Shown here: piece after piece, positions 27,008 through 37,703 of the stretch
Position numbering within the stretch: position 1 is the stretch's first letter
How the letters are laid out: every line of letters begins with the position of its first letter
Source of the DNA: Methanosarcina vacuolata Z-761
GTDB lineage: Archaea > Halobacteriota > Methanosarcinia > Methanosarcinales > Methanosarcinaceae
Assembly (NCBI RefSeq): GCF_000969905.1
Contig: NZ_CP009520.1
Span: forward strand, 3,844,001 to 3,908,000
Direction of reading: 5' to 3'
Length of the DNA stretch: 64,000 nucleotides
Notes under the pieces: model-generated
What the model was told of the DNA's origin: nothing
Database searches by the model: none
Seen by the model: only the letters and a program-made list of their open reading frames with translations
Made by a program: the position numbers and the translations under genes

Positions 27008-27781
27008 ATGAAAACAGAGTGGAAATTATTTATAATCTTACTAATTGCATGTATCTTTGGAGTTATATTTGTACTTCCTTATACTCTCACTCTTCAAGGA
27101 GAATTACTTCAAAATTTACCCGTGCCTTTATACGTCTTCCTGGCTGCTCAGATTATCCAAAGTATGATCCTGTTTGCGGTTGCCATCATTATTGGCCTTC
27201 ATCTTGCCAAAAAAGTCGGACTTGGCCTTCCAATCCTTGAAGGATGGATTGAAGGCAGAGAGGTTAAAAGTTATTTAAAATCCATACTTGGAATATCCAT
27301 TGGGCTTGGAATATTAGCTGGTATCCTGATAATTGGACTTGATTACCTGTTTTCCTTTGCGGGTGTAACAATTAATGTAGCTCAGACAGGTCAGCTAAAT
27401 CCTCCGGCATGGCAGGGCTTCCTTTCATCGTTTTATGGTGGAATAAACGAAGAGATCCTTTTAAGATTATTTTTGATGACTCTACTTGTTTGGATATTTT
27501 TTAAAATTAAAAAAACAGAGGATGGAAAGCCAACAAACGCAGATATGTGGTTAGCTATTATTCTGGCAGCCGTTATTTTTGGTATTGGCCATCTACCAAC
27601 TTTGTTAGCAATAACAACACCCAGCCCGTTGTTAATTGTCCGTACCATTGTTATAAATTGTGTTGCTGGAATTATATTTGGATGGCTTTACTGGAAAAAA
27701 GGTTTAGAATCAGCTATGATATCGCATTTCTCTGCTGATATAGTATTGCATGTGATTTTACCATTGATCGTAGTGATTTGA
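27008..27781 (+). CDS. CPBP-family intramembrane protease
   Basis: A multi-pass membrane protein (about seven segments, 257 residues) with the three CPBP/CAAX-protease motifs: EEILLR (EExxxR), FGIGH (FxxxH) and HFSAD (HxxxD), which bind the catalytic metal or activate water within the membrane. Archaeal members may process exported or prenylated peptides; some bacterial members serve bacteriocin immunity. I chose the ATG at 27008 (MKTEWK) because GGAG sits 6 bases upstream; the ATG at 26996 overlaps that site. It is a single gene between repeats, with no partner that would reveal the substrate. Confidence 0.85.
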   Translation: MKTEWKLFIILLIACIFGVIFVLPYTLTLQGELLQNLPVPLYVFLAAQIIQSMILFAVAIIIGLHLAKKVGLGLPILEGWIEGREVKSYLKSILGISIGLGILAGILIIGLDYLFSFAGVTINVAQTGQLNPPAWQGFLSSFYGGINEEILLRLFLMTLLVWIFFKIKKTEDGKPTNADMWLAIILAAVIFGIGHLPTLLAITTPSPLLIVRTIVINCVAGIIFGWLYWKKGLESAMISHFSADIVLHVILPLIVVI

Positions 27782-27893
27782 AGAATTAGTTTACATAAAC
27801 AGGACTTACGCGCGTATGATGCAAAATCAAGTGCATTCGGCGTCATAAAGCAAATTCGGCGTCATAAAGCAAATTCCACATCATTACACGGTA

Positions 27894-28245
27894 GACTTTG
27901 ATAAAAATATTATCAAACTTCCAAATATTGGAAAAGTTGAAGCGGTTTTTCATAGAAAGTTTGAGCCTTCTTCAAAAACCTGGGCTCTTCGTTGTTTTGT
28001 GTGGATATTCTAATTCAAATTTGACCTTGAGAGACAGAGGATGGATATGTCCTGATTGCAAAACCAAACACGAGCAAAACCAAACGCGATAGAGATGTAA
28101 ATGCTGCAATCAATATAAAAAAAATTCTTTCTTCAAGATCAAAACCTAATAGTTATCTGACACCTGCGGAACGTAGGGGATGGGCTTGTGGATTTGCGAG
28201 CAGTGGTTCGAGGAATGAAGCAAGAAGCCCCTTCCTCGCCATCAG
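27894..28245 (+). pseudogene. Decayed TnpB (IS200/IS605 OrfB)
   Basis: Two TnpB segments remain. 27894-27980 reads DFDKNIIKLPNIGKVEAVFH then RKFE, a mid-protein TnpB signature. After a deletion of roughly half the gene, another frame reads CGYSNSNLTLRDRGWICPDC then KTKHEQ (the zinc-finger end), and after one more shift RDVNAAINIKKIL and the RRGWACGFASSGSRNEA tail. TnpB is an RNA-guided nuclease; this copy cannot make it. At the deletion junction lies GGCTCTTCGTTGTTTTGTGT, the end of repeat family M. Confidence 0.85.
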
Positions 28246-28264
28246 GCAGGGAGGAATAGTTCAC
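28224..28264 (+). ncRNA. IS605-type right end / omega-RNA 3' hairpin of the decayed tnpB
   Basis: GAAGCCCC, a stem (CTTCCTCGCC...GGCAGGGAGGA) and AGTTCAC. In TnpB systems the 3' end of the gene and this end hairpin form the guide-RNA scaffold, with the guide just outside. Whether it is still transcribed is unknown; the nuclease partner here is dead. Confidence 0.45.
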
Positions 28265-31037
<2,773 letters not shown>

Positions 31038-31067
31038 TCACGTATAAATGTCTTCAAGGGCTTGAAG

Positions 31068-31308
31068 ATCTTCAAAACAAATTACTTTGCTCAGGCTGGA
31101 AAACGATATCGGTAACCTGACAGGGCAGGTCAGGAACATGTGATGGTAAACTTGTGGACGACCTGAGCCACGTCACCATTCCAGCTGTTCAAAAACGTGA
31201 AAACGAAAAATTACGGCAGGTTGATAATTACGGCAGGCTGATGAGACTTTGCAGATCAGTAGAGCCAGAAGGAATTAGAGGATATCTCAAGATAAAGAAG
31301 ACTATCTA
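31068..31308 (+). pseudogene. C-terminal relic of a monofunctional heme catalase
   Basis: Three frames in succession read FKTNYFAQAGKRYR, DRAGQEHVMVNLW and DGKLVDDLSHVTIPAVQKRE then NYGRLM. Joined, they match the end of clade-type catalases (DNFxQAGxxYRxxSxxEQxxLVxNLxxDLSxVxxxIQxRxxxxFxxxDxEYGxRV). At least two frameshifts and loss of everything upstream make it dead. It starts 30 bp after katG stops. Recognition is from memory of the family pattern; the YxQAG...LSxVT...QKR order is distinctive. Confidence 0.7.
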
Positions 31309-31448
31309 AAGAAGACTATCCTCGAATTTTCTATTTTTTATCGCGGAATCGCTCATTTATTGCTTTCACTCTGGCTTTTGGATTGCCTGATTGTATGCGA
31401 GATTACTATTTCCGCAAGTTAAGAATCTCTATAAATCAACGAACTCAC

Positions 31449-32168
31449 TCATTCCAGGCCCCATTTCTTCCTGAACTCGAGCTTCTGCTGGCTATTCATC
31501 CAGTGGCTGCCGTCACAGTAGGGCTTGTTTTCTGACTTCCCGCAGCGGCAGAGGGTTACTCTGTTCCGGGATTCGTACATGCTGCCATCAGCAGATTCGA
31601 TGGGGACACCGCCTCTAACCCAAAGGGGGCCTTCACAACCTTTTTGTTTGTCGTGAACCAGTACAATAGATGGTTCAAATTCTTTTTCAAAGGGTTTGCC
31701 TGTCTTCTTGTCCCACAGGACCAGCCGTCCCGACGGGCAGATCATGGCTTCCTCTATGGCGGTTTGTCTGGCTTCCGGGTCGTCTGATTTTTGTATGAGA
31801 TTCCTTATTCCGCCAGACCGCTGGCAGAAACGGGAATGATCGCAGAGCTCGTAGGCATCGGTGAGTTTTAGATCAGGACCTTCAAAAGCTTCCGCTTTTT
31901 CCAGGTAAGGCTTTCTGCTGGCTGTTTCGCTACCGTTAAAACCGATCTTGCGGTGGGTCCCATCACAGAAGGGCTTGTTTTCGGATGAGCCACAGCGGCA
32001 TAAAATATAGGCTTCCCGCTGAGGGTATTCCTTTATATCAATTAATTCTCTTGTGTGGCCGGCGTCATCGGTGACAATTACCTGTTCTAAAAGCGGCACT
32101 CCACCTGTAACCCGATATGGCCCGTCTTTGATTATCTTAATCCTCATTTCTTTCTCATTGGCTGCCAT
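31449..32168 (-). CDS. Double CDGSH iron-sulfur protein
   Basis: A 239-residue cytoplasmic protein with two CDGSH motifs, each binding a 2Fe-2S cluster by three Cys and one His: C57-x-C59...C68-D-G-x-H72 and C207-x-C209...C218-D-G-S-H222. Between them is a divergent Cys-rich domain (CDHSRFCQRSGG...CPSGRLV) like the small iron-sulfur modules found beside CDGSH domains. Such clusters are redox- and peroxide-sensitive, which suits the neighbouring katG on the opposite strand, though a shared role is inference. The ATG at 32168 is preceded by GAGGTAATGGGG. Confidence 0.88.
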   Translation of the reverse strand: MAANEKEMRIKIIKDGPYRVTGGVPLLEQVIVTDDAGHTRELIDIKEYPQREAYILCRCGSSENKPFCDGTHRKIGFNGSETASRKPYLEKAEAFEGPDLKLTDAYELCDHSRFCQRSGGIRNLIQKSDDPEARQTAIEEAMICPSGRLVLWDKKTGKPFEKEFEPSIVLVHDKQKGCEGPLWVRGGVPIESADGSMYESRNRVTLCRCGKSENKPYCDGSHWMNSQQKLEFRKKWGLE

Positions 32169-32519
32169 AATTATAATTCCCCATTACCTCTTATAATGCA
32201 GTACTGGATGTTTAGTTTGACTATTCGTCTCTTTGATTATTTCTATTGTTTTCCGATTCATACTGTCTCCAATAAGAGGGCCTGTAATAGGATTGATCAA
32301 ATCCTCAACCAGGCAATAAGATGGTTACTGCTGCGGACATATTCGATAGCTATCAGCTCAACTGAGGGTTTCAAGACTAAGAGAGAGGGATCAGAGACAA
32401 ACGATGATTACGGATTTCTAAATCTCATTTCTCCACTGGAGATAAAATAAAGTTTATCAAGTCCAAGGGTGCTGGGTGAAATAAAAAATCTTTTAACTTT
32501 TTAAAACATATATAGAAAT
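32169..32519. other. Intergenic stretch
   Basis: An 84-codon plus frame at 32196-32450 has no ribosome binding site and no recognisable domain; I do not call it. Nothing else is evident. Confidence 0.35.
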
Positions 32520-32960
32520 GTGAACAATGAAAGTGCAATCATTGGCTCTGGCACAGGAGAAGTAGTAGTAGGAAAAGCAGTAGTAGTTTCGAGTCATGTT
32601 GTAACATTATATGGGATACCGGTTGTTTACATTGTCATTGTAGCATTATTTGTATTATTTGGTTTATATTTATACTGTAGGATGACAAGAAAAGAAAGAC
32701 ACTGTATGAGTAAATCGAGTTACTTAAAATTGTTTTTTGCTTTGTTTATCCCGCTATTCTTATATAATTTGTACAATATTTATAATAGTTCATGGTTTTT
32801 CAATCCCTATACCAAATCATGGTGTAATAATTTCTGGTTTACTAATCCTATTTTTTTTATTATAAGTGCAAGTGTTGCATCTATATGGGAATCTATCTTT
32901 CCGTATTTATTCATAACTCTGAGTATATTAGTAATAAACTGCTATCGTAAACCAGATTAG
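32520..32960 (+). CDS. Small membrane protein, function unknown
   Basis: A 146-residue frame with a GTG start, a Gly/Val-rich N-terminus (MNNESAIIGSGTGEVVVGKA) and three or so hydrophobic segments (about 30-52, 70-88, 105-135), rich in Tyr, Phe and Asn in the outer loop. No catalytic motif. The start is uncertain: no clear ribosome binding site, and the transcript may be leaderless since TTTTAAAACATATATAG lies just upstream. The next feature is a family R repeat 170 bp after its stop. Confidence 0.55.
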   Translation: MNNESAIIGSGTGEVVVGKAVVVSSHVVTLYGIPVVYIVIVALFVLFGLYLYCRMTRKERHCMSKSSYLKLFFALFIPLFLYNLYNIYNSSWFFNPYTKSWCNNFWFTNPIFFIISASVASIWESIFPYLFITLSILVINCYRKPD

Positions 32961-33130
32961 AGAGAGTCTTGAAATTAAACTTTTATTGCAAAAACATTTG
33001 TTTAGTCTGTCATACACGGATATAACGCTAATAATTTCAACGGTGAAAAATAGGAGAGTTTTAGGTGTAAAGACCCCGCAGTGCCTTATTTACTCTGAAG
33101 AAGTTATCAAATCTCTGTTTAATTAACTAT

Positions 33131-33215
33131 CTTAAACTTCCCTCCACGTCCGCATGCTCACGAAGGGAGTAGATATCGGACGGTCACTGGCAAAAAAGAA
33201 GAAAAAGCAGTAGAG
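33131..33215. repeat. Palindromic repeat family R, copy A
   Basis: AACTTCCCTCCACGTCCGCA...GATATCGGACGGTCACTGGC. Outer stem GTCCG/CGGAC, inner stem GCTC/GAGT with a loop of about 8. Copies B, C and D have GCCCG/CGGGC outer stems, so the pair changes together. It lies between a plus gene and a minus gene. Confidence 0.7.
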
Positions 33216-33418
33216 AAGGGAAAAATGCAAAAATCCTTTAAAAAACAGCATCAAAAGACACAATCCTCGAATTGGTTTATTCCCTACACGAGGGAGAGTT
33301 AAGGTAATTAAAAAAGCGTTATTCGCGGTGTAGCCAGAGTGTTCGTGCTGATTCAAAAGAGCACTCTGAGAAAAAATACATGTTGGAGTTTTGATAAAAA
33401 GTTTAAAAGAGGATGACT

Positions 33419-34474
33419 TCACCATTTTTTACATCTAAATATTACTGTTAAAACAAGCATTGCAGCAACAGGTACAATAATTGAAGGGAAATCTGAGAAA
33501 TTAGTGGTAGATTTACTGATATTTGGAGCAAACTTCTGAATGCATAATATACTATAATCGGCAACATAAACATTACCCGAAGAATCTAAAGCAACACCAA
33601 ATGGTTCATTAAATTGTCCGTTGCCGGTGCCATACGAACCCCATTGGGTAATATAGTTACCACTGCTATCAAACTTCTGAATACGATTATTGCTTGAATC
33701 GGCAACATATACATTGTCCGAAGAATCTACAGCAACACCAGATGGATTTTTAAATTGTCCGTTGCCGCTTCCCGAAGAACCCCATTGAGTAAGGTATCCA
33801 CCGTTGCTGTCAAACTTCTGAATTCGATTATTATATTGATCGGCAACATAAACATTGCCCGAAGAATCTACAGCAACACCTATTGAACCATTAAATTGTC
33901 CGTTGCCGGTGCCTAAAGAGCCCCATTGTGTAAGGTATCCGCCGTTGCTGTTAAATTTCTGAATGAGAGAATTGTGAGGATTGTCAGCATAAACATTGCC
34001 CAGAGAATCTACAGCGATACCGGATGTACAAGAATAGTGTCCATATATATGTTCATAGCCGCTGCCATTACAAACCCATTGTGTAAGATATCCGCCAGTG
34101 CTGTTAAATTTCTCAATGCGATTGTTGCTTGGATCGACTACATAAACATTGCCCGAAGAATCTACAGCAACACCAGATGGTTCTTCAAATTGTCCGTTGC
34201 CGGTGCCATACGAACCCCATTTTGTAAGGAAAGTTCCGTTGCTATCGAACTTCTCAATTCGATCTTTATGCAAAAAGGCAACATAAACATAGCCAGAAGA
34301 ATCTACAGCAATACTTCTTGGATAACTAAAAACGTTGCCGGTGCCATACGAACCCCATTTAGTAACAAAATTATAAGTCTCAGCATGCGCAACCGAAGCG
34401 CTCATCAATCCAAGAAATAATAAAACCAAACAAAACAATATTTTCCCAGAAACATTAACTCGTTGATATTTCAT
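33419..34474 (-). CDS. Secreted NHL-repeat beta-propeller with C-terminal membrane tail
   Basis: A 351-residue surface protein. A signal peptide (start MKYQRVNVSGKILFCLVLLF) precedes six or so NHL repeats of about 47 residues, each with GVAVDSSGNVYVADxxNNRIQKF and a WGSxGTGNGQF spacer; together they should close a beta-propeller used for binding. After FAPNISKSTTNFSDFPSIIV comes a hydrophobic stretch and an RCKK end, which resembles the PEF-type archaeosortase tail, so the protein is probably anchored outside. Ligand unknown. The high similarity of the repeats at DNA level suggests recent expansion or ongoing gene conversion. Confidence 0.85.
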   Translation of the reverse strand: MKYQRVNVSGKILFCLVLLFLGLMSASVAHAETYNFVTKWGSYGTGNVFSYPRSIAVDSSGYVYVAFLHKDRIEKFDSNGTFLTKWGSYGTGNGQFEEPSGVAVDSSGNVYVVDPSNNRIEKFNSTGGYLTQWVCNGSGYEHIYGHYSCTSGIAVDSLGNVYADNPHNSLIQKFNSNGGYLTQWGSLGTGNGQFNGSIGVAVDSSGNVYVADQYNNRIQKFDSNGGYLTQWGSSGSGNGQFKNPSGVAVDSSDNVYVADSSNNRIQKFDSSGNYITQWGSYGTGNGQFNEPFGVALDSSGNVYVADYSILCIQKFAPNISKSTTNFSDFPSIIVPVAAMLVLTVIFRCKKW

Positions 34475-34645
34475 TTTTGAAATCCTTCCTTGTTTTTTTT
34501 CATCTACGACCTTTAAAAGTCCAAGCTATGATTAGATATTAAAACTTTCCTTGCTTAATGTGCAATTATATTAAATATTCAAACGGTTGAATATATATAA
34601 AAATAATCTAATAGAAAAACAATTGTATAGAGACAGTAAGCTATT

Positions 34646-34784
34646 TCAATCCACATTTCGACCCCCTGCCAATAGGGGCAAATAATTCCTGTATATTGGC
34701 CATTTAATTAATAGGACCTCAACAAAATGGCATATTTGTACCATGAATTTGTACAAAAATGCCAGAATTCGAAATGTGAGTTGA
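34646..34784. repeat. Cloverleaf-like palindromic unit
   Basis: Outer arms TCAATCCACATTTCGA (34646-34661) and TCGAAATGTGAGTTGA (34769-34784) pair at 14 of 16 positions. Inside are CCCCT/AGGGG (34663-34667, 34674-34678) and TGGCATATTTGTAC / GTACAAAAATGCCA (34728-34741, 34751-34764). Could be a structured RNA or a small mobile element; no reading frame. Confidence 0.55.
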
Positions 34785-34859
34785 AGGCTATACATATTGA
34801 ATCTTAATTCTAATTAGAGACTGAATCTTTTTTACGAATTCAGATTTTCAATCAAGAAA

Positions 34860-35138
34860 CCTAGATTCGGCAGGTCGACATAAGGAATTTGAACATTTTT
34901 ATTGATATCGTTTTTTGAACATTTGATAAATATACATTAGATTTAAAGTTGGTTAACGTGTGGTTCAACTCCCACGACACATATAAATACTGAATCATTT
35001 TTCCATTAAAGTTTAGTATGAGAGATTATGTTTGGATCATATGTAAACCGCACAACTGCACATAATAAGGGACCCTCATTTCAAAACCGCAATCAGTAAA
35101 AATGATCAGAAATGAAATGTCGACCTGCCTAATCTAGG
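34860..35138. mobile_element. 279-bp MITE with 22-bp TIRs and 6-bp target duplication
   Basis: Ends CCTAGATTCGGCAGGTCGAC(AT) and the inverse with one mismatch (C to A), 22 bp each, at 34860-34881 and 35117-35138. AAGAAA flanks both sides (34854-34859, 35139-35144). The interior is AT-rich, without a frame longer than a few dozen codons, so it needs a transposase in trans. No matching autonomous element is in the window. Confidence 0.85.
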
Positions 35139-35213
35139 AAGAAATGCAAAAATCACTATATTTTGGAACAGAGTCGATTAAAAACCCATCAAATTTGAAG
35201 AGGATACAATTAA

Positions 35214-35375
35214 TCTGAAACTTCCCTCCACGCCCGCATGCTCATGAAGGGAGCAGGTATCGGGCGGTCACTGGCAAGAAATAAGTAAAAATAGAATAGA
35301 CGGTTGCCATAAAAAGAATGTTATAACTGACACACTGTTAGCATCATCTATGAGAGCCAGTCTTGACCAGAATAA
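35214..35375. repeat. Palindromic repeat family R, copy B (longest form)
   Basis: AACTTCCCTCCACGCCCGCA, inner stem GCTC/GAGC, ATCGGGCGGTCACTGGC, then a tail with GTTGCCATAAAAAG and CTATGAGAGCCAGTCT. The tail also occurs, inverted, in copy D (40488-40628), so the full unit is about 150 bp. Confidence 0.75.
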
Positions 35376-35659
35376 CCGAAAATATTACGACAGGCGGCCT
35401 GATAGTCACATGATAGCTACATGATAGCCACATGTAGCCACTGCTGTAGTAATAAATTTGCTGCAGACCGGGCGTATAGCTGTTCAATCATACAGTATTC
35501 CATAAAATTATTATGTTAAATCGAGGTCAGGAAATATTAAGAGCCTGTCTTAAAATTAAATTTAATTTTACAGGGACAGGACTTTCGCATTTAACTGAAT
35601 GATAAATTCCAATGGAAATCTGTTATAGATTATATAAGCAAAACGAGGAGCAAAACGTT

Positions 35660-36226
35660 ATGGAATGGCCTATAACTTCCGGTAACTACGTAATAGGAGA
35701 CACAAATTCGAGTGTAGCTGTGGTAACTCTTGCCTCTGACTACAAGGAATGGGGACTTAAGAACTATGCAATCTGCGGGACATGTTTTACTGCAAACTTT
35801 GGGATTGAAAAGATAATAACCAATGTTCTTGCAAACCCAAACATAAACTACCTGGTCGTCTGCGGAGCAGAAAGCGCCCACTGGGCAGGTCAGTCCTTGG
35901 TCTCACTTTCCGAAAACGGAGTTTCCACAATGGCAGGTTCAAGAAAAATAATCGGCTCAAAATCCCCTCTGTCCTACTTAAATGAAATTCCCATGACTGC
36001 AATTTCCCGTTTTATCAAGGAACTAAAAATCATAGACCTGATCGGAAATAAAGACCCTGCCACCATCCAGAAGGCAATCGATTCCTGCACCGGCCAGAAA
36101 AGAAGCGAAGCTCTCATCGTCTCAATGCCCGAAATAGATGGAAATAGCTGGAAAAAATACGAGCATATAGTAAAAAATAATATGATGTCAAAAATAAAGA
36201 AAGGGCAAACAGAGGGTTGCTTTTAA
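35660..36226 (+). CDS. MtrA-like soluble corrinoid protein
   Basis: A 188-residue relative of MtrA, the corrinoid subunit of tetrahydromethanopterin S-methyltransferase. It keeps the MtrA core: SVAVVTLAS near the start, NFGIEKIITNVLANPNINYL, CGAESAHWAGQSL with the His expected to ligate cobalt, and RKIIGSKSPLSYLNEIP. It lacks the C-terminal membrane helix, so it should be soluble and probably carries methyl groups in another methyltransferase. The rest of an mtr operon is absent here. Start: ATG at 35660, because GAGGAG lies 9 bases upstream; the ATG at 35612 has none. Similar stand-alone genes in Methanosarcina have been called mtxA; I did not assign that name. Confidence 0.85.
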   Translation: MEWPITSGNYVIGDTNSSVAVVTLASDYKEWGLKNYAICGTCFTANFGIEKIITNVLANPNINYLVVCGAESAHWAGQSLVSLSENGVSTMAGSRKIIGSKSPLSYLNEIPMTAISRFIKELKIIDLIGNKDPATIQKAIDSCTGQKRSEALIVSMPEIDGNSWKKYEHIVKNNMMSKIKKGQTEGCF

Positions 36227-36250
36227 TTCTTCAATCTCTTTTTTAAATTT

Positions 36251-36345
36251 ATCTTAAAACTTCTCTCAACGCCCGCATGCTGCAAAGCAGCAGATATCGG
36301 GCGGTCGCTGACAAAAAAAGAAATAAGTAGAGAAGCAAAAATCAG
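36251..36345. repeat. Palindromic repeat family R, copy C
   Basis: AACTTCTCTCAACGCCCGCA, inner stem GCTGC-AAA-GCAGC, outer stem CGCCCG/CGGGCG. It begins 25 bp after the MtrA-like stop, where it could serve as a transcript end or mRNA-stabilising structure. Confidence 0.7.
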
Positions 36346-36513
36346 AGAAATGTTTTCATTTGCCAGCAAGGAACATTTTGATACACAAATTAACCAATTA
36401 TGAATTTCCAAATGATGAGATAAAGTTAATTGATATTGATTTTTGTTATTTTTCTATCAAGTTATTGTTTTTCTCTACATCAATCTGATATTGTTTTTCT
36501 ATCAATTTAATAT

Positions 36514-36612
36514 GATCTTCGTTGTTTTTGTGGATACCCTCATAATATTCTCATAAAAACCAATGTGTTCTTGAATTGAAAATCATCTTATCCATAGGGA
36601 ATGACGGAAAAC
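36514..36612. repeat. MITE-like repeat family M, copy 3
   Basis: GATCTTCGTTGTTTTTGTGG, ACCCTCATAATATTCTCATA, ACCAATGTGTTCTTGAATTG and ATCATCTTATCCAT in the same order as copies 1 and 2, with worn inverted ends. Lies just after the SIR2-linked frame. Confidence 0.7.
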
Positions 36613-36761
36613 CATTAATATTGTTCTGCAACACTATTTTTGCTTTTTTGGGTACTTTGTAGTCTATGGGGTAAGAGTTCTTTCCAGCTACGGTTGAGTT
36701 TAGGAAGTGTCCATCTAAGTTACTCATTATCTCAATCTGCCTTCTCTATACAATACCGGTA

Positions 36762-37700
36762 TTAAAAATCTTTAAAAGGATTTTCAAATGGAAAATGACC
36801 ATAACCCCTACTAAGATTTTGCTCAAAATGATCTTTTGCATTAACGAGTTGAGCAATTAGTCCATTATAATCAGTTTCAAATAATTCTTCAGCAATCTTG
36901 TTTCCAAATTCCTCATCATATTTTATTTGTTTAAATGTATCTGAACATCCATACCTTAGATAAACGATAGATTGAGGATACCAAAAATCAAAATATTTTC
37001 CTAAAGGGTTAGCCAAAGAATATACATAGTACAATAAATCAACGTCAAGTACTTTGGGTATTATATTAAATTCAAACGGAGTTTCGAAGGTGTCTATTAA
37101 TTTAAGAAAATATCCCATTCTTGGAACTACAAGCCCTCTTTTTTGATTTATATTTGCTTCTCTTTCGTTTTTCTCTTCAATAAATTTAGCTTGGATATTC
37201 CAATCTAAAAGATTTTCAGTTCCATCTCTTTTGAGGTTTAATTTCTTAATTTTCAGCAAAGTGTTTAGACACTTGAATGATTTTCTTGCCAGTAAAAGTG
37301 CTCCAACTATTTCCAGCAAAGAAAAATGCAAATAATTTATCATTCCCTCTTTTTTATATCTGTTTTGCGTAACATTCAATGAATGTACTTCTTCAAAAAT
37401 CGGAATAATATATTTCCAGTATGTATCTTTGTACATAACAATCTGATCAATTAAAAATAAGAAATTCATAAAATAATTTAAGATTTTTACATATCCCTCC
37501 CACAAATAATTAAAGTCATTTTCATCCACTTCTTCTAGAGTTGTTTTGATAAACTTGATGAGTTTATTCTTTTCTTCGTCAATAGTTTGTTTGATTCTGA
37601 CATCTGAATCACTGGCAATCACATTTTTAAATCTTATTTGAGAAACTCTCCCAGAAGTTAGTTCTTTTTCATTTCTTACTAGTTCTACTCTGTCTAACAC
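36762..37700 (-). CDS. Helical protein downstream of and in frame with the SIR2-like protein
   Basis: A 312-residue, mainly alpha-helical protein without a recognisable domain, signal peptide or membrane anchor. Its GTG start is 3 bases after the stop of the SIR2-like gene and in the same frame: the two are separated only by TAA and one GAA codon. No ribosome binding site lies before the GTG. Either the two form one protein of about 590 residues split by a nonsense mutation, or this is a translationally coupled partner. SIR2 domains with long helical C-terminal regions are frequent in antiphage systems, so I favour a split gene, but the sequence alone does not decide. Confidence 0.65.
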   Translation of the reverse strand: MLDRVELVRNEKELTSGRVSQIRFKNVIASDSDVRIKQTIDEEKNKLIKFIKTTLEEVDENDFNYLWEGYVKILNYFMNFLFLIDQIVMYKDTYWKYIIPIFEEVHSLNVTQNRYKKEGMINYLHFSLLEIVGALLLARKSFKCLNTLLKIKKLNLKRDGTENLLDWNIQAKFIEEKNEREANINQKRGLVVPRMGYFLKLIDTFETPFEFNIIPKVLDVDLLYYVYSLANPLGKYFDFWYPQSIVYLRYGCSDTFKQIKYDEEFGNKIAEELFETDYNGLIAQLVNAKDHFEQNLSRGYGHFPFENPFKDF

Positions 37701-37703
37701 TTC

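Larger units (their letters stand above)
34475..35659. other. Long intergenic stretch made of small non-coding elements
   Basis: About 1.2 kb with no gene but three structured units: the cloverleaf-like 34646-34784, the TIR element 34860-35138 and family R copy B (35214-35375), plus a short TGATAGxxACATGATAGC repeat near 35398-35440. Confidence 0.65.

Noticed and set aside
32196-32450. 84-residue protein upstream of the small membrane protein
   Set aside because: No ribosome binding site, no structured pattern, and no similarity I can recognise.
34974-35001. tRNA 3'-end or attachment site (GTGGTTCAACTCCCACGACAC)
   Set aside because: It resembles a T-arm at first sight, but the stem does not pair with a 7-base loop and no acceptor or anticodon arm is present upstream; the stretch is inside the MITE.
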